DNA of 64,000 nucleotides, taken from NCBI RefSeq assembly GCF_023100945.1, contig NZ_CP064689.1:5934001-5998000 (forward strand), in the 5' to 3' direction. The notes below the pieces were generated by a model. That model saw only the letters and a program-made list of their open reading frames with translations, was not told the origin of the DNA and did no database searches. Below are positions 25,518 through 35,500 of this stretch, piece by piece; the first letter of the stretch is position 1; every line of letters starts with the position of its first letter. Source of the stretch: Bradyrhizobium sp. 200. Its GTDB lineage: Bacteria; Pseudomonadota; Alphaproteobacteria; Rhizobiales; Xanthobacteraceae. The translations under genes and the position numbers were made by a program.

Positions 25518-27400
25518 TCGGCAACCTCGACCCGGGAGGTGGCAAGCGCGGATTTTTTCTCAGGGGATCGCCGGCGATTCCTGATCGTCTCCAGCGTGCC
25601 GACGATGCCCTTCGGGAACGCCACCACCATCAGCACGATGAAGCCGCCCAACACCAGTTTCGAAAGATCGGTCTGGCTAACCAGCCAGATGTTGGCCGCC
25701 TTGAACACGATGGCGCCGATGACCGCACCGGAAACCGTCTCGACGCCGCCGAGCAGCACCATGACCAGCGCATCGACCGACAGCGAGATGCCGAGGCTGT
25801 CGGGGAAGACGCTGCCTTTCAGATAGGCGAACAAGGCGCCGCCGATCCCTGCGACCGTGCCCGATATGACGAAGGCCGTCCATTGCACGCGCTTACCGTT
25901 GATGCCGATCGCCTCGCTGCGCAGCGGCGAGTCCCGCGTCGCGCGCAGTGCAAAGCCGAACGGCGAGAACACGATCACCCGCAATACCGTGACCGCGAGC
26001 GCGGCGATCGCAAGCGACAGCCAGTAAAAACTGGCCGGGCCCGCGGCCCACTTGTCCGGCCAGACGCTCAAAATGCCGTTGTCACCGCCGGTGACAGCTA
26101 CCCACTGGAACGCGATCGACCAGACGATCTGCGCAAAGGCCAGCGTCAGCATTGCGAAATAGACGCCGGACAGTTGCACGGCGAAGAAGCCAAACACCGC
26201 CGCACCCATCAGACCCAACAATGGGCCGAGCAGCAGCGAAACGATCATCGGCAGTCCCGCTGCCTTGGCGAGAAACGCGACGCCATAGGCGCCAAGCCCG
26301 AAATAAGCGGCATGGCCGAACGAGGCGAGCCCGCCGACCGACATCAGGAAATGCAGGCTGGCGGCAAAGATCACGAAGATCGCGATCTCGGAGCCGACCG
26401 TGAGCGCGTAATTGCCTGCGAACAGCGGCAGCATGGCGGCTGCGACCAGCGCGCCCATCGACATCAGCCGCTCGCCCGAGGTGAGCGGCCGCCATGGATT
26501 AACGGTCAGGCCCGGCGTGCGACGCGCGGCAGCCTCCGGCTTGCCGAACAGGCCCCACGGCCGCACGATCAGCACGACCGCCATCACGAGAAACACCAGG
26601 ATGATGGAGATCTTCGGGAAAATGAGAATGCCAAAGGCGTTGAGCTCGGAGACGAGCACGGCGGCAACGAAAGCGCCGATGATGCTGCCGAGGCCGCCGA
26701 TCACCACCACGACGAACACTTCGACGATGATGCGAAGGTCCAGTGCGTGATGCACGGCGTCACGCGGGATCTGCAGCGCGCCGCCGAGGGCGGCGAGAAA
26801 GACGCCGAGCGCGAATACGCTGGTGAACAGCCATTTCTGATTGACGCCGAGCGCCGCCACCATGTCGCGGTCCTGCGTCGCCGCGCGCACCAGCACGCCC
26901 CAGCGCGTGCGCTGGAACAACAGCCAGAGCCCGCCGAGCACGACCGGACTGAGCGCGATCAGGAACAGATCGTAACTCGGGATATTCTGGCCGAAGAAAT
27001 CGACGGCGCCCCTGAAGCCCGGCGCGCGGCGGCCGAGCAGATCGTCGGGGCCCCAGATCAGCACGACGATATCCTGGACCATCAGGGTCAGGCCGAAGGT
27101 TGCGAGCAACTGGAACAGTTCCGGCGCATGATAGATCCGTCGCAGCAGCACCATCTCGACCAGCACGCCGACGGCAGCGACCACCAGCGCCGCAACGACG
27201 ATGCCGCCCCAGAAGCCGAGCGCGCCGGAGAAGCGCTCGGTCAGCGTGAATGCGACATAGGCGCCCAGCATGTAGAAGGCGCCATGGGCAAAATTCACGA
27301 TCCGCGTCACGCCGAAGATGATCGACAGCCCCGACGCGACCAGAAACAGCGACGCCGCGCTGGCAAGACCGGTCAGGAACTGAACGAAGTAAAAGGCCAT
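25514..27400 (-). CDS. Fused LivH-LivM permease of a branched-chain-type ABC transporter
   Basis: 628 residues from ATG 27400 (a TTG at 27421 is the alternative). The first half (about 1-285, with IIFGVTRIVNFAHGAFYMLG and VVIGGLGSIIGAFVAA) is LivH-like. The second (about 310-628, with LHFLMSVGGLASFGHAAYFG and VMVLLGGVETVSGAVIGA) is LivM-like. Such single-chain fusions are common in Rhizobiales. It lies 252 bases after the binding protein, a gap filled by repeats, so the operon may have a second promoter or attenuate there. Confidence 0.92.
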   Translation of the reverse strand: MAFYFVQFLTGLASAASLFLVASGLSIIFGVTRIVNFAHGAFYMLGAYVAFTLTERFSGALGFWGGIVVAALVVAAVGVLVEMVLLRRIYHAPELFQLLATFGLTLMVQDIVVLIWGPDDLLGRRAPGFRGAVDFFGQNIPSYDLFLIALSPVVLGGLWLLFQRTRWGVLVRAATQDRDMVAALGVNQKWLFTSVFALGVFLAALGGALQIPRDAVHHALDLRIIVEVFVVVVIGGLGSIIGAFVAAVLVSELNAFGILIFPKISIILVFLVMAVVLIVRPWGLFGKPEAAARRTPGLTVNPWRPLTSGERLMSMGALVAAAMLPLFAGNYALTVGSEIAIFVIFAASLHFLMSVGGLASFGHAAYFGLGAYGVAFLAKAAGLPMIVSLLLGPLLGLMGAAVFGFFAVQLSGVYFAMLTLAFAQIVWSIAFQWVAVTGGDNGILSVWPDKWAAGPASFYWLSLAIAALAVTVLRVIVFSPFGFALRATRDSPLRSEAIGINGKRVQWTAFVISGTVAGIGGALFAYLKGSVFPDSLGISLSVDALVMVLLGGVETVSGAVIGAIVFKAANIWLVSQTDLSKLVLGGFIVLMVVAFPKGIVGTLETIRNRRRSPEKKSALATSRVEVAE

Positions 27401-27436
27401 TGGCGGTCCGGGTTGGTGCAATCGTCAGAGCGGGCC

Positions 27437-27655
27437 TTCATCCTTCGAGACGGCGCTTCGCGCCTCCTCAGGATGAGGTCTGGTAGTCCCTCATGGTGAG
27501 GAGCGCGGCATCGCCGCGCGTCTCGAACCATGAGGCCTCGATAGCGGTGAGCGACTGTCTCTGCGAGTTCGATTCGTGAAGACAGCCCCTCACCCCGACC
27601 CTCTAAGAGCGAGCTTCGCTCGTCTCGACCCCGCAAGAGCGGGGCGACAGGCTCA
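27437..27655. repeat. Intergenic repeat elements between binding-protein and permease genes
   Basis: Two hairpin-rich blocks: 27437-27540, containing CATCCTTCGAGACGGCGC and mirror arms CTCCTCAGGATGAGG, and 27581-27655, containing GAGCGAGCTTCGCTCG and CCCGCAAGAGCGGGG. The compositions match palindromic repeats scattered between genes in Bradyrhizobium. They may stabilise or terminate the upstream message within the operon. Confidence 0.65.
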
Positions 27656-28855
27656 CTCCTTCGGACGCAGCTTTCCAACCTCGGCATCGCTCGGCAGATA
27701 ATCGGCGCCCTTGCGATAGACGGAATCCACCATCACGCCCTTGCCGTCCCTCAGCGCGGTCTTGCCGACATAGGCCCCGAGCGTCGACTGGTGATCGATC
27801 TTGCGGAACGTGATCTCGCCGAACGGCGACGGCATCGACAGGCCTTCGGTCGCCGCGATCAGCTTCTCCGGATCGGTCGAATTGGCTTTGGCAAGGATCG
27901 CTGCTGCGGCCTTGATGGTCTGGTAGCCGACGATCGAGCCGAGGCGCGGATAGTCGTTGAACTTGGCCTGATAGGCTTTCAGGAATTTGTCATGGTCCGG
28001 CGTCTTGATGTCGTACCAGGGATAGCCCGTGACGATCCAGCCCTCGGGCGTCTCGTCCTTCAGCGGATCGAGATATTCCGGCTCGCCGGTGAGGAAGGAT
28101 ACCACTGAGCGTCCCTTGAACAGGCCTCGCGTATTGCCCTCGCGCACGAGCTTGACTAGGTCGGCACCGAAGGTGACGTTGAGGATCGCTTCGGGATTGG
28201 CGGCGGCAACGGCCTGCACCACCGGACCGGCGTCGATCTTGCCCTGCGGCGGCCACTGCTCGTCGACCCACTGGATGTCCGGACGCTTCTCCGACATCAG
28301 CTTCTTGAACACCGCAACCGCCGACTGGCCGTATTCATAGTTCGGCGCGATCGTTGCCCAGCGCTTGGCCGGCAGTTTTGCAGCCTCTTCCACCAGCATC
28401 GCCGCCTGCATGTAGTTGGAGGGGCGCAGGCGGAATGTGTAGCGGTTGCCCTTAGACCAGGTGATGGCGTCGGTCAAAGGCTCCGCCGCCAGGAAGAAGA
28501 CCTTCTTCTGGTTGGCGAAGTCGGAGACAGCCAGACCGATGTTGGACAGGAACGTACCCGCCAGCATCGCCACGTTCTCGCTCGACACCAGTTCGTTGGC
28601 CGCGGTCTGCGCGTCCGCCGGCTTGCCGCCGTCATCCTTGGAGATGACGACGAGCTTCTTGCCGTTGATACCGCCCGCGGCGTTGACTTCCTCGACTGCA
28701 AGCTGCCAGCCCTTGCGGTAGGGCTCGGTGAAGGCGGGCAACAGCGAATAGCTGTTGATTTCCCCGATCTTGATCTCGCTTTGCGCCATCGCCGAACCGG
28801 CCATGCCGACAACCGCGACCGCCAATCCCGCTCCCAGCAAATGTCTCCGTCGCAT
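27653..28855 (-). CDS. Branched-chain amino acid-type ABC substrate-binding protein
   Basis: 400 residues from ATG 28855, placed after GGAGG; a longer start at 28867 lies before that ribosome site and is rejected. Signal peptide MRRRHLLGAGLAVAVVGMAG to about residue 25. The mature part begins EIKIGEINSYS and carries the periplasmic-binding-protein type 1 fold typical of LivJ/AmiC (GGINGKKLVVISKDDGGKPA). Position directly after DUF1185 and hnr genes suggests the ligand is nicotinate or an analogue. Confidence 0.9.
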   Translation of the reverse strand: MRRRHLLGAGLAVAVVGMAGSAMAQSEIKIGEINSYSLLPAFTEPYRKGWQLAVEEVNAAGGINGKKLVVISKDDGGKPADAQTAANELVSSENVAMLAGTFLSNIGLAVSDFANQKKVFFLAAEPLTDAITWSKGNRYTFRLRPSNYMQAAMLVEEAAKLPAKRWATIAPNYEYGQSAVAVFKKLMSEKRPDIQWVDEQWPPQGKIDAGPVVQAVAAANPEAILNVTFGADLVKLVREGNTRGLFKGRSVVSFLTGEPEYLDPLKDETPEGWIVTGYPWYDIKTPDHDKFLKAYQAKFNDYPRLGSIVGYQTIKAAAAILAKANSTDPEKLIAATEGLSMPSPFGEITFRKIDHQSTLGAYVGKTALRDGKGVMVDSVYRKGADYLPSDAEVGKLRPKE

Positions 28856-28878
28856 CCCTACCTCCAATGTTAAAGCAA

Positions 28879-29463
28879 CTATCGCAAACCGTCTTCGCCT
28901 TTGACTTCCGAAACCGTCAGTCCCCCGACGCGCGGCAATGGCCTGCCGCTGTCGGTAACCGCAACTGCCACCATGATTTCGTTGGCACGCGGCGCATCAT
29001 TGATCTGCACTTCCATGCCATCGAAATGGCTGCGCACGAAGGCTGCGTCCTTGTGGCCGAGCGGAATGTCGAGCGTCGTCCCCGGGCCACTACGCTTCTT
29101 CGACGACGGGATCAGTGCCGCGCCCTTGGTCAGCACTTTCCGCACCGGTGCCCCCATCTTTGGATGCAGGATCGCTGCCGCGTGTTCGAGTTCGCCGTTT
29201 TCGCCGACGGCTGCGGCCTTGCCGTAGCTGTGCGCCTTGGCGCCATCGATGCCAAGCGCCGCCACCGCTCTTTTCGAAAGCAGATCGCCGAGCTCCTCGC
29301 CGATTTCGATCAAAGGTGAAAGATCCTCGACGTACCGGCCTGCAAAGGGATTCTCGATCACGGCTATTGCCGCAGCCCGCCGCGTCGGCGGCGCAACCTT
29401 TTGCCCCATCTCGAGATGAGTCTCCTCAACCACGGTGACGATCTTGCGAATGATCGCGCTCAT
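28879..29463 (-). CDS. DUF1185 (amino acid synthesis family) protein
   Basis: 194 residues with the conserved opening IRKIVTVVEETHLEMGQ and segments IENPFAGRYVEDLSPLI and AHSYGKAAAVGENGELEHAA. These define DUF1185, often labelled amino acid synthesis protein, with no proven reaction. It sits between UPF0280 and the ABC binding protein in the hnr operon (18 and 23 base gaps), so a step or an accessory role in N-heterocycle breakdown is likely. Confidence 0.82.
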   Translation of the reverse strand: MSAIIRKIVTVVEETHLEMGQKVAPPTRRAAAIAVIENPFAGRYVEDLSPLIEIGEELGDLLSKRAVAALGIDGAKAHSYGKAAAVGENGELEHAAAILHPKMGAPVRKVLTKGAALIPSSKKRSGPGTTLDIPLGHKDAAFVRSHFDGMEVQINDAPRANEIMVAVAVTDSGRPLPRVGGLTVSEVKGEDGLR

Positions 29464-29481
29464 TGTCAGCCTCGCTCCCGA

Positions 29482-30390
29482 TCAAGCATGCGCCGTCCTT
29501 TCCAGTGCGCTTCCATGAAACACCGGTGGCGCGCCGGCCCTGATCCCTGTTGCACCCACCACGGCCGTCTCGCCTAGTAGACGCAAGGCCGCACCTTCGA
29601 TCAATCCCGCCGCAAGCAATTGCTGTGCCCGGTTCACCCCTGCCCTCAGCGCGCTGTCGATCTCGCTCTCTCCGAGTGCGCCGACATCACGGGTGACAAG
29701 GCGCGTCCCGAGGTCGCTGTCCGGCTGCAACTCGTTCGCCGGACAACGGATGATGGCGGGATGGCCGGGCAGATCGACGGCATTGGCGATGATGGTAGCC
29801 GCGGCATCGGCCTGCGACGCCGTTTTCGCCAGCACGGTGACGGCATCGGCGATCCCCAGCGAAAAACTGCGGCCGTGCCGCCCGCTGGTCGCGATGCCCC
29901 GCGCCGGATCGTCAGCGTCAATATTGATGGTTTGCATCACGCCATAATGGTCCGGACGATCCATCAGCCCGACGGTAAACTGTTCGCCACCGGTCAAATG
30001 TAACGCGATATCGCCACCATTATTGACGTAAGCCCGGTCGAGCCGCGCCGCGCGCAACATCGCACCAAGGATTTCGTCCGCGACGCTACCGGCCACTGCT
30101 GCCATCGGCGTGATGAAGGCAGCCGCTGCAAACGGCGCGACAGCCGCATGCATGCGGCGCGCGACGGCACCTTTCAGCGGGCATCGAACCGGATCGGCGG
30201 CCCTTCGCAGTTCAACCAGCTCCGCGCAGAGTTCATCGAGCAGACCGGTAAAGCGCCGCGCCGCCGCCTCGTAAGCGGCCCGCACGTCTCCTTCCCTGCC
30301 CTTCGCTTCAATGACCAGATCGATCGGACCGTCCTGCAAATGCAGCCGCTTGCCGTCCGGAAGAAGCGCGATTTGCGGCAGCCGTTTCAT
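29482..30390 (-). CDS. UPF0280 (ApbE-like fold) protein
   Basis: 302 residues. The ATG at 30390 overlaps the hnr stop as ATGA; the longer open frame to 30759 lies inside hnr and is discarded. Motifs PMAAVAGSVADEILGAM, RAYVNNGGDIALHL and ATSGRHGRSFSLGIADAVTV are UPF0280 features and echo ApbE flavin transferases (NxGGD-like, SGxxxR, HIID-like regions). Function is unproven. Its strict coupling to hnr suggests a role in making or flavinylating the reductase. Confidence 0.82.
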   Translation of the reverse strand: MKRLPQIALLPDGKRLHLQDGPIDLVIEAKGREGDVRAAYEAAARRFTGLLDELCAELVELRRAADPVRCPLKGAVARRMHAAVAPFAAAAFITPMAAVAGSVADEILGAMLRAARLDRAYVNNGGDIALHLTGGEQFTVGLMDRPDHYGVMQTINIDADDPARGIATSGRHGRSFSLGIADAVTVLAKTASQADAAATIIANAVDLPGHPAIIRCPANELQPDSDLGTRLVTRDVGALGESEIDSALRAGVNRAQQLLAAGLIEGAALRLLGETAVVGATGIRAGAPPVFHGSALERTAHA

Positions 30391-31835
30391 GCGCGACGTC
30401 CCGGGATGTAAGGCATCGGGCGGGTTTCGGTGTTGTCCCGCAACGACGCCAGCGGACGGACATGGTCCATGTGGCCGCCGAGCGCGGCATAATCGGAAAG
30501 CCGCAGCGTGAACTCGATCGGCGCCACCAGTGCCGGCGTCGGCACATAGCCGAACGCGCCGGCCGGCATCTGCGTGACGTCGACCATGAAGGTGATGCCG
30601 CCGCCGGGCCAGACATAAACAGGTGCGCCACCGCTGGTGACCCGCGTCAGCGCGTCCTTGACCGAGCGCGTCAGCCGCACTGGATTGTCGGTGACGCCGG
30701 CGCGCAGCGAGCCGCCGGCACCGCCCATGAACAGAACCGTGCACAGCGCAGGCTCGCAATTCTCCTGGATGCGCTCGACCGAAAACCTGAGACCGGGCGG
30801 CATTTGCTTTTCGACGGGCCGCAGCGCCTCGTCGAGTTCGTAATAGGCGGCGTGCTCGCCAGTGGTCGAAACCATCAGCATGGTCAGACCGGGCCGCGCC
30901 TCCTTCGGATTGAACGGCCCCAGCACGGACAGCGGATCGGAAATATTGGTGCCGCCCCAGCCGGTGCCGGGATCGGCGACCTGGAAGTAACGGCCCGGCG
31001 TCGAACGCCGTCCTTTCATCTTGATCCCGGTATCGGGAATATCGAGCAGCTTGCCGGCCTGATGCTCGCTGAGAACGCCGGTGATGTGGTCGTCAACCAC
31101 GACGACCTCATCGACCTTGCCGTGCCACTGCTTGGCAAACATGCCGATGGTCGCCGAACCGCAGCCCACCCGCATGCGCTCTTCGGCGACGCCATTGACG
31201 ATCGGCGGGTGGCCTGCCTGCACCACGACGGTAGCGCCGCCGTCGATCGTCAGTTCCACCGGCTTGCAGTTGGAGAGGTCCATCAGCGCATCGCAGGTGA
31301 TGCGGCCCTCTTTCTTGGAGCCGCCGGTCAGATGATGCACGCCGCCGAGCGACAGCATCTGCGAGCCGTATTCGCTGGTCGTCACGTGGCCGATCGCCTC
31401 GCCTTCCGCACGGACGGTTGCCGTCTCCGGACCCAGATAGCGGTCGGTGTCGATCTTCACCTTGACGCCGCAATAGCTGAAAATGCCCTCGGTCACGACG
31501 GTGACCATGTCGACGCCGTCGACTTCCGACGACACGATGAAGGGCGCGGGCTTGTAGTCGGGATAGGTCGTGCCGGCGCCGATGGCCGTGACGAATACGC
31601 TCGGCTCGCGGACGATCTTGCCGTCCCAGTCGCCGCCGCCGGCCTGGAACGGCACCAGCCGTCCGCCATGCGATACCGTCTGCTCCAGCACGATATGCGG
31701 ATCGACGCGGACCAGTTCGCCATTGTGATTGGCATAACGATCGCATGCGCCGGCCGCGCCCGGCTTGATGTAGCACATCACCGGGCAGGCATCGCAGCGG
31801 ATCTTGTCGCCACCGGCGACGGTCGCATCGGTCAT
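30387..31835 (-). CDS. hnr: 6-hydroxynicotinate reductase-like iron-sulfur protein
   Basis: 482 residues from ATG 31835 (a TTG at 31841 is possible). The N-terminus has a four-cysteine motif, C14, C17, C21 and C31 (RCDACPVMCYIKPGAAGACD), suited to a [4Fe-4S] cluster. The remainder is glycine-rich with AGHPPIVNGVAEERMRVGCG and matches the Hnr family. Hnr of Eubacterium barkeri reduces 6-hydroxynicotinate to 1,4,5,6-tetrahydro-6-oxonicotinate with reduced ferredoxin. Context supports it: nicAB makes the substrate, enamidase uses the product, and TTCGTATACGAA lies 63-74 bases upstream. It is the first gene of the operon. Confidence 0.82.
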   Translation of the reverse strand: MTDATVAGGDKIRCDACPVMCYIKPGAAGACDRYANHNGELVRVDPHIVLEQTVSHGGRLVPFQAGGGDWDGKIVREPSVFVTAIGAGTTYPDYKPAPFIVSSEVDGVDMVTVVTEGIFSYCGVKVKIDTDRYLGPETATVRAEGEAIGHVTTSEYGSQMLSLGGVHHLTGGSKKEGRITCDALMDLSNCKPVELTIDGGATVVVQAGHPPIVNGVAEERMRVGCGSATIGMFAKQWHGKVDEVVVVDDHITGVLSEHQAGKLLDIPDTGIKMKGRRSTPGRYFQVADPGTGWGGTNISDPLSVLGPFNPKEARPGLTMLMVSTTGEHAAYYELDEALRPVEKQMPPGLRFSVERIQENCEPALCTVLFMGGAGGSLRAGVTDNPVRLTRSVKDALTRVTSGGAPVYVWPGGGITFMVDVTQMPAGAFGYVPTPALVAPIEFTLRLSDYAALGGHMDHVRPLASLRDNTETRPMPYIPGRRA

Positions 31836-31897
31836 GAACAAGCCTGCAGTCGAGAAGGCGCCGATCGGAGCCGCTTTCTCGCAGCCCGGTCATTTTG

Positions 31898-31909
31898 TTC
31901 GTATACGAA
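31898..31909. promoter_or_regulatory. Palindromic operator upstream of hnr
   Basis: TTCGTATACGAA, a perfect 12-bp palindrome identical to the box at 14751-14762 near enamidase and fpr. It lies in the divergent hnr/nicA promoter region. Confidence 0.72.
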
Positions 31910-32049
31910 TGATGTTGCGCGCGGACTTGAACGCTGTCAAGCGGGCCCGGAAGCCAAAAACCTCGCTTGCCGCATAATAACTCATTTGCCTCGCATCTCT
32001 GTTCATAAAGCGGGCAACGCGCTGCAGCGCGGGATGGCGCGCTTGCACG

Positions 32050-32061
32050 TTTGTACACAAA
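32050..32061. promoter_or_regulatory. Related palindrome upstream of nicA
   Basis: TTTGTACACAAA: two arms TTTGT and ACAAA around AC. It shares the TTyGTnnACrAA layout with the boxes at 31898 and 14751 and lies 60-71 bases before the nicA start. It may be a weaker site for the same repressor. Confidence 0.5.
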
Positions 32062-32120
32062 CGGTATCTTTCCCGAGCGCTCAGCAGAAAGTTTGCAACG
32101 CAGCGAGGGCTTGAGGGAGC

Positions 32121-32591
32121 ATGACGCGCCTGACCGTCAACGGCAAGACTCACGATGTCGACGCCGCGCCCGACACTGCATTGCTCTATGTCCTGCGCAA
32201 CGACCTCGCTTTGAACGGGCCGAAATATGGTTGCGGGCTCGGCGAATGCGGCGCCTGCGCGGTGCTGATCGACGGCGTCGCCGCGCGCTCCTGCGTGATC
32301 CCGATCGAGGGCTGCACCGGCCGCGACATCGTGACGCTCGAAGGCCTGGGCACGCGCGAGCATCCCGATCCCGTGCAGCAGGCCTTCATTAGCGAACAGG
32401 CCGCGCAGTGCGGCTACTGCCTCAACGGCATGATCATCGCGACCAAGGCGCTGTTGTTGCGTTCCTCTCACCCGTCGGATGACGAGGTGCTGGAAGCGCT
32501 GCGACATCATCTCTGCCGCTGCGGCGCGCATATCGAGATCATGCGCGCGGCAATGCGCGCTGCAAGCCGTGCCGTTGAGGCACAGGCGTGA
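32121..32591 (+). CDS. nicA: Nicotinate dehydrogenase small [2Fe-2S] subunit (NicA-like)
   Basis: 156 residues, close to the 157 of Pseudomonas putida NicA. Cysteines at 38, 43, 46 and 58 and at 97, 100, 132 and 134 bind two [2Fe-2S] clusters. With NicB it hydroxylates nicotinate to 6-hydroxynicotinate, passing electrons to cytochrome c rather than NAD. Its stop overlaps the start of the nicB gene. The divergent hnr gene acts on its product. Confidence 0.85.
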   Translation: MTRLTVNGKTHDVDAAPDTALLYVLRNDLALNGPKYGCGLGECGACAVLIDGVAARSCVIPIEGCTGRDIVTLEGLGTREHPDPVQQAFISEQAAQCGYCLNGMIIATKALLLRSSHPSDDEVLEALRHHLCRCGAHIEIMRAAMRAASRAVEAQA

Positions 32592-35500
32592 TGACGGTTC
32601 CCGGCACGACCGAGGATCGCAACCTGCCGCGAGGCACGCTGTCTGTCGTTCGTCCCGCCTCCCCCGTCGAGGCCGTCAAGTTCGAAACCTACATCAGGAT
32701 CACCGCGGACGGATCGGTCTCCGCCTATAACGGCCATGTCGACCTCGGCACCGGCATCCGCACCGCGCTCGGGCAGATCGTTGCCGAAGAGCTGGACGTT
32801 TCCTTTGCGCGCGTCGTCGTCGTGCTTGGCGATACATCGCTCGTCCCCAATCAGGGCGCGACGATTGCAAGCGAAACGATCCAGATCACCGCCGTGCCGT
32901 TGCGCAAGGCTGCAGCGCAGGCGCGGCAGTTCCTGATCGCTCGCGCCGCGGAGCGACTGGAAATTCCGATCGAGGATCTCGTCGTTGAAGACGGTTTGAT
33001 CCGCGGCAAGGATAATCGCAGCATCAGCTTTGGCGAACTGATCTCGGGCGAGACCGTCCAGCTTGAACTGGCCGATGATGTTCCCGTGAAGTCCGCCGAT
33101 GCCTACACCATCGTCGGACAATCGGTGCCGCGCGTCGATCTGCCGGCGAAGGCGACCGGCGAACTGGTGTACGTCCACGACATGCGCGTGCCGGGCATGC
33201 TGCACGGTCGCGTCGTCCGTCCGCCCTATGCCGGCGTCGATGTCGGCGATTTCATCGGCAACAGCCTGATCGCGGTGGACGAAGCCTCGGTGCGCGATAT
33301 CCCCGGTCTCGTCGCCGTCGTCAGGATCGGCGACTTCGTCGGCGTCGTCGCCGAGCGCGAGGAGAATGCCATCAAGGCCGCGGCGCAGCTCAAGGTTTCT
33401 TGGAAGCCGGTGCCGACGCTGCCCGACCTGAAGGACATCGAAACCGCGCTGCGCGCCAATCCGTCGACGCCGCGAACGCTGATCGACAAGGGTAATGTCG
33501 ATGCGGCGATTGCCGGCGCCGCCAAGCCAATGCGGCGAACCTATGTCTGGCCCTACCAGATGCACGCCTCGATCGGCCCGTCTTGCGCGGTTGCCGATTA
33601 TCAGGAGGATCTGACGCGGGTCTGGTCCGGCACGCAGAATCCGCATCATCTGCGGACCGAGCTGGCGCGGCTGATCCATCGCCGCGAAGCCGAGATCGAG
33701 GTGATCCGGATGGAGGCCGCCGGTTGCTACGGCCGCAATTGCGCCGATGATGTATCTGCCGACGCGGTGCTGCTGTCGCGCGCTGTCGGCCGGCCGGTTC
33801 GCGTGCAGTTGACGCGTGAGCAGGAGCATGCGTGGGAACCAAAGGGCACCGCGCAGTTGATGGATGTCAACGGCGGATTGAATGCCGACGGCAGCGTCGC
33901 CGGTTATGATTTTGCCACACGCTATCCATCGAACGGCGCGCCGACGCTGGCGTTGCTGCTGACCGGCGCCATCCCGCACACGCCCGCGATCTTCGAGATG
34001 GGCGACCGCACCGCGATCCCGCCCTACGATTACGAGAATCTGCGCGTGGTGGCCAACGACATGCCGCCGATCGTGCGCGCCTCCTGGCTCCGCGGTGTCT
34101 CGGCGCTGCCGAACACGTTCGCGCATGAGTCCTGGATCGACGAATGTGCTTATGAAGCCGGCGTCGACCCGATCGAATATCGCCTGCGCTATCTGAAGGA
34201 CTCGCGCGCGGTCGATCTCGTCAATGCGGTGGCCGAACGTGCGGGCTGGAAGCCGCGGCCAGTTCGCGAGGACAAGGAGACGGAAGGCGACATCGTGCGT
34301 GGGCGCGGCTTTGCCTACGCGCTCTATGTACACAGCAAGTTTCCCGGCTATGGCGCCGCATGGTCGGCATGGATTGCCGACGTCGCGGTCAACAAGGCGA
34401 CCGGCGATGTCAGCGTGACGCGCGTCGTCGCCGGGCAGGATTCCGGCCTGATGATCAATCCGGACGGCGTGCGCCACCAGATCCACGGCAACGTCATCCA
34501 GTCGACCAGCCGCGCGCTGATGGAGGAAGTATCGTTCGACCGTACGTCAGTGACGGCGCGCGAATGGGGCGCCTACCCCATCATCAAATTCCCCGAGGTG
34601 CCTGAGATCGACGTGCTAATGTTGCCGCGACAGGACCAGCCGCCGCTCGGCGTCGGCGAGTCCGCCTCCGTCCCCAGCGCCGCGGCCATCGCCAACGCCA
34701 TCTTTGACGCGACCGGTGTGCGCTTTCGCGAATTGCCGTTCACACCGGAACGTATCCTGCGGGGGCTGCGCGGCGAGGAGCCCCCTGCGCCGGAAGCGCT
34801 GCCGCCGCCAGCCGCGCCGCGGCCCGATCAGAACAGATGGCAGAATCCGTTCGCCGCTCGCCGCGGCGTGTTCGCGACAGCCGCAGCCCTGTGTGCCGCC
34901 GCGATAGGCATCGGTGCTGCCGTGCTGCCGTGGCGTGCGATTGCGCCGATCACGCGGCCTGATGCGTCGGTCTATTCGGCCGCGACCATCGCGCGCGGCC
35001 AGCAACTGGCCGCGCTCGGCGACTGCGCGGTCTGCCACACCACGGCGAACGGTATCCTCAACGCGGGCGGGCGTCCGCTGCCGACGCCATTCGGTACGAT
35101 ATACGCGACCAACATTACGCCCGATGTCGAAACCGGAATCGGCGCGTGGTCCTATCCCGCCTTCGAGCGCGCGATGCGCGAGGGCATTCATCGCGACGGC
35201 CGGCATCTCTATCCGGCATTTCCCTACACGCATTTTGCCAGGACCACAGACGCCGACATGCAGGCGCTCTATGCCTATCTGATGGCGCAGCCGGCGGTGC
35301 ACGCGGAGACGCCCCAGAATGCGCTGGCGTTTCCATTCAACGTTCGCCCGCTGATGGCAGGATGGAACGCGCTGTTCCACAAGCCGGCGGTTTTCCAGGC
35401 CGATCCAACGAAATCCGAGACATGGAATCGCGGCGCCTATCTGGTGGAAAGCCTCGGCCATTGCAGCGCCTGCCATTCGCCGCGCAACGCGCTCGGCGCG

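Noticed and set aside
25514..27400. LivH-LivM fusion as a novelty
   Set aside because: Single-chain LivHM permeases are common in alphaproteobacteria, so it is described as a feature only.
32507..34486. Very long open frame on the minus strand opposite nicB
   Set aside because: It lies wholly within a strongly supported nicA/nicB coding region, lacks any family feature and is arginine/histidine/aspartate-rich, as expected for the antisense of GC-rich genes.
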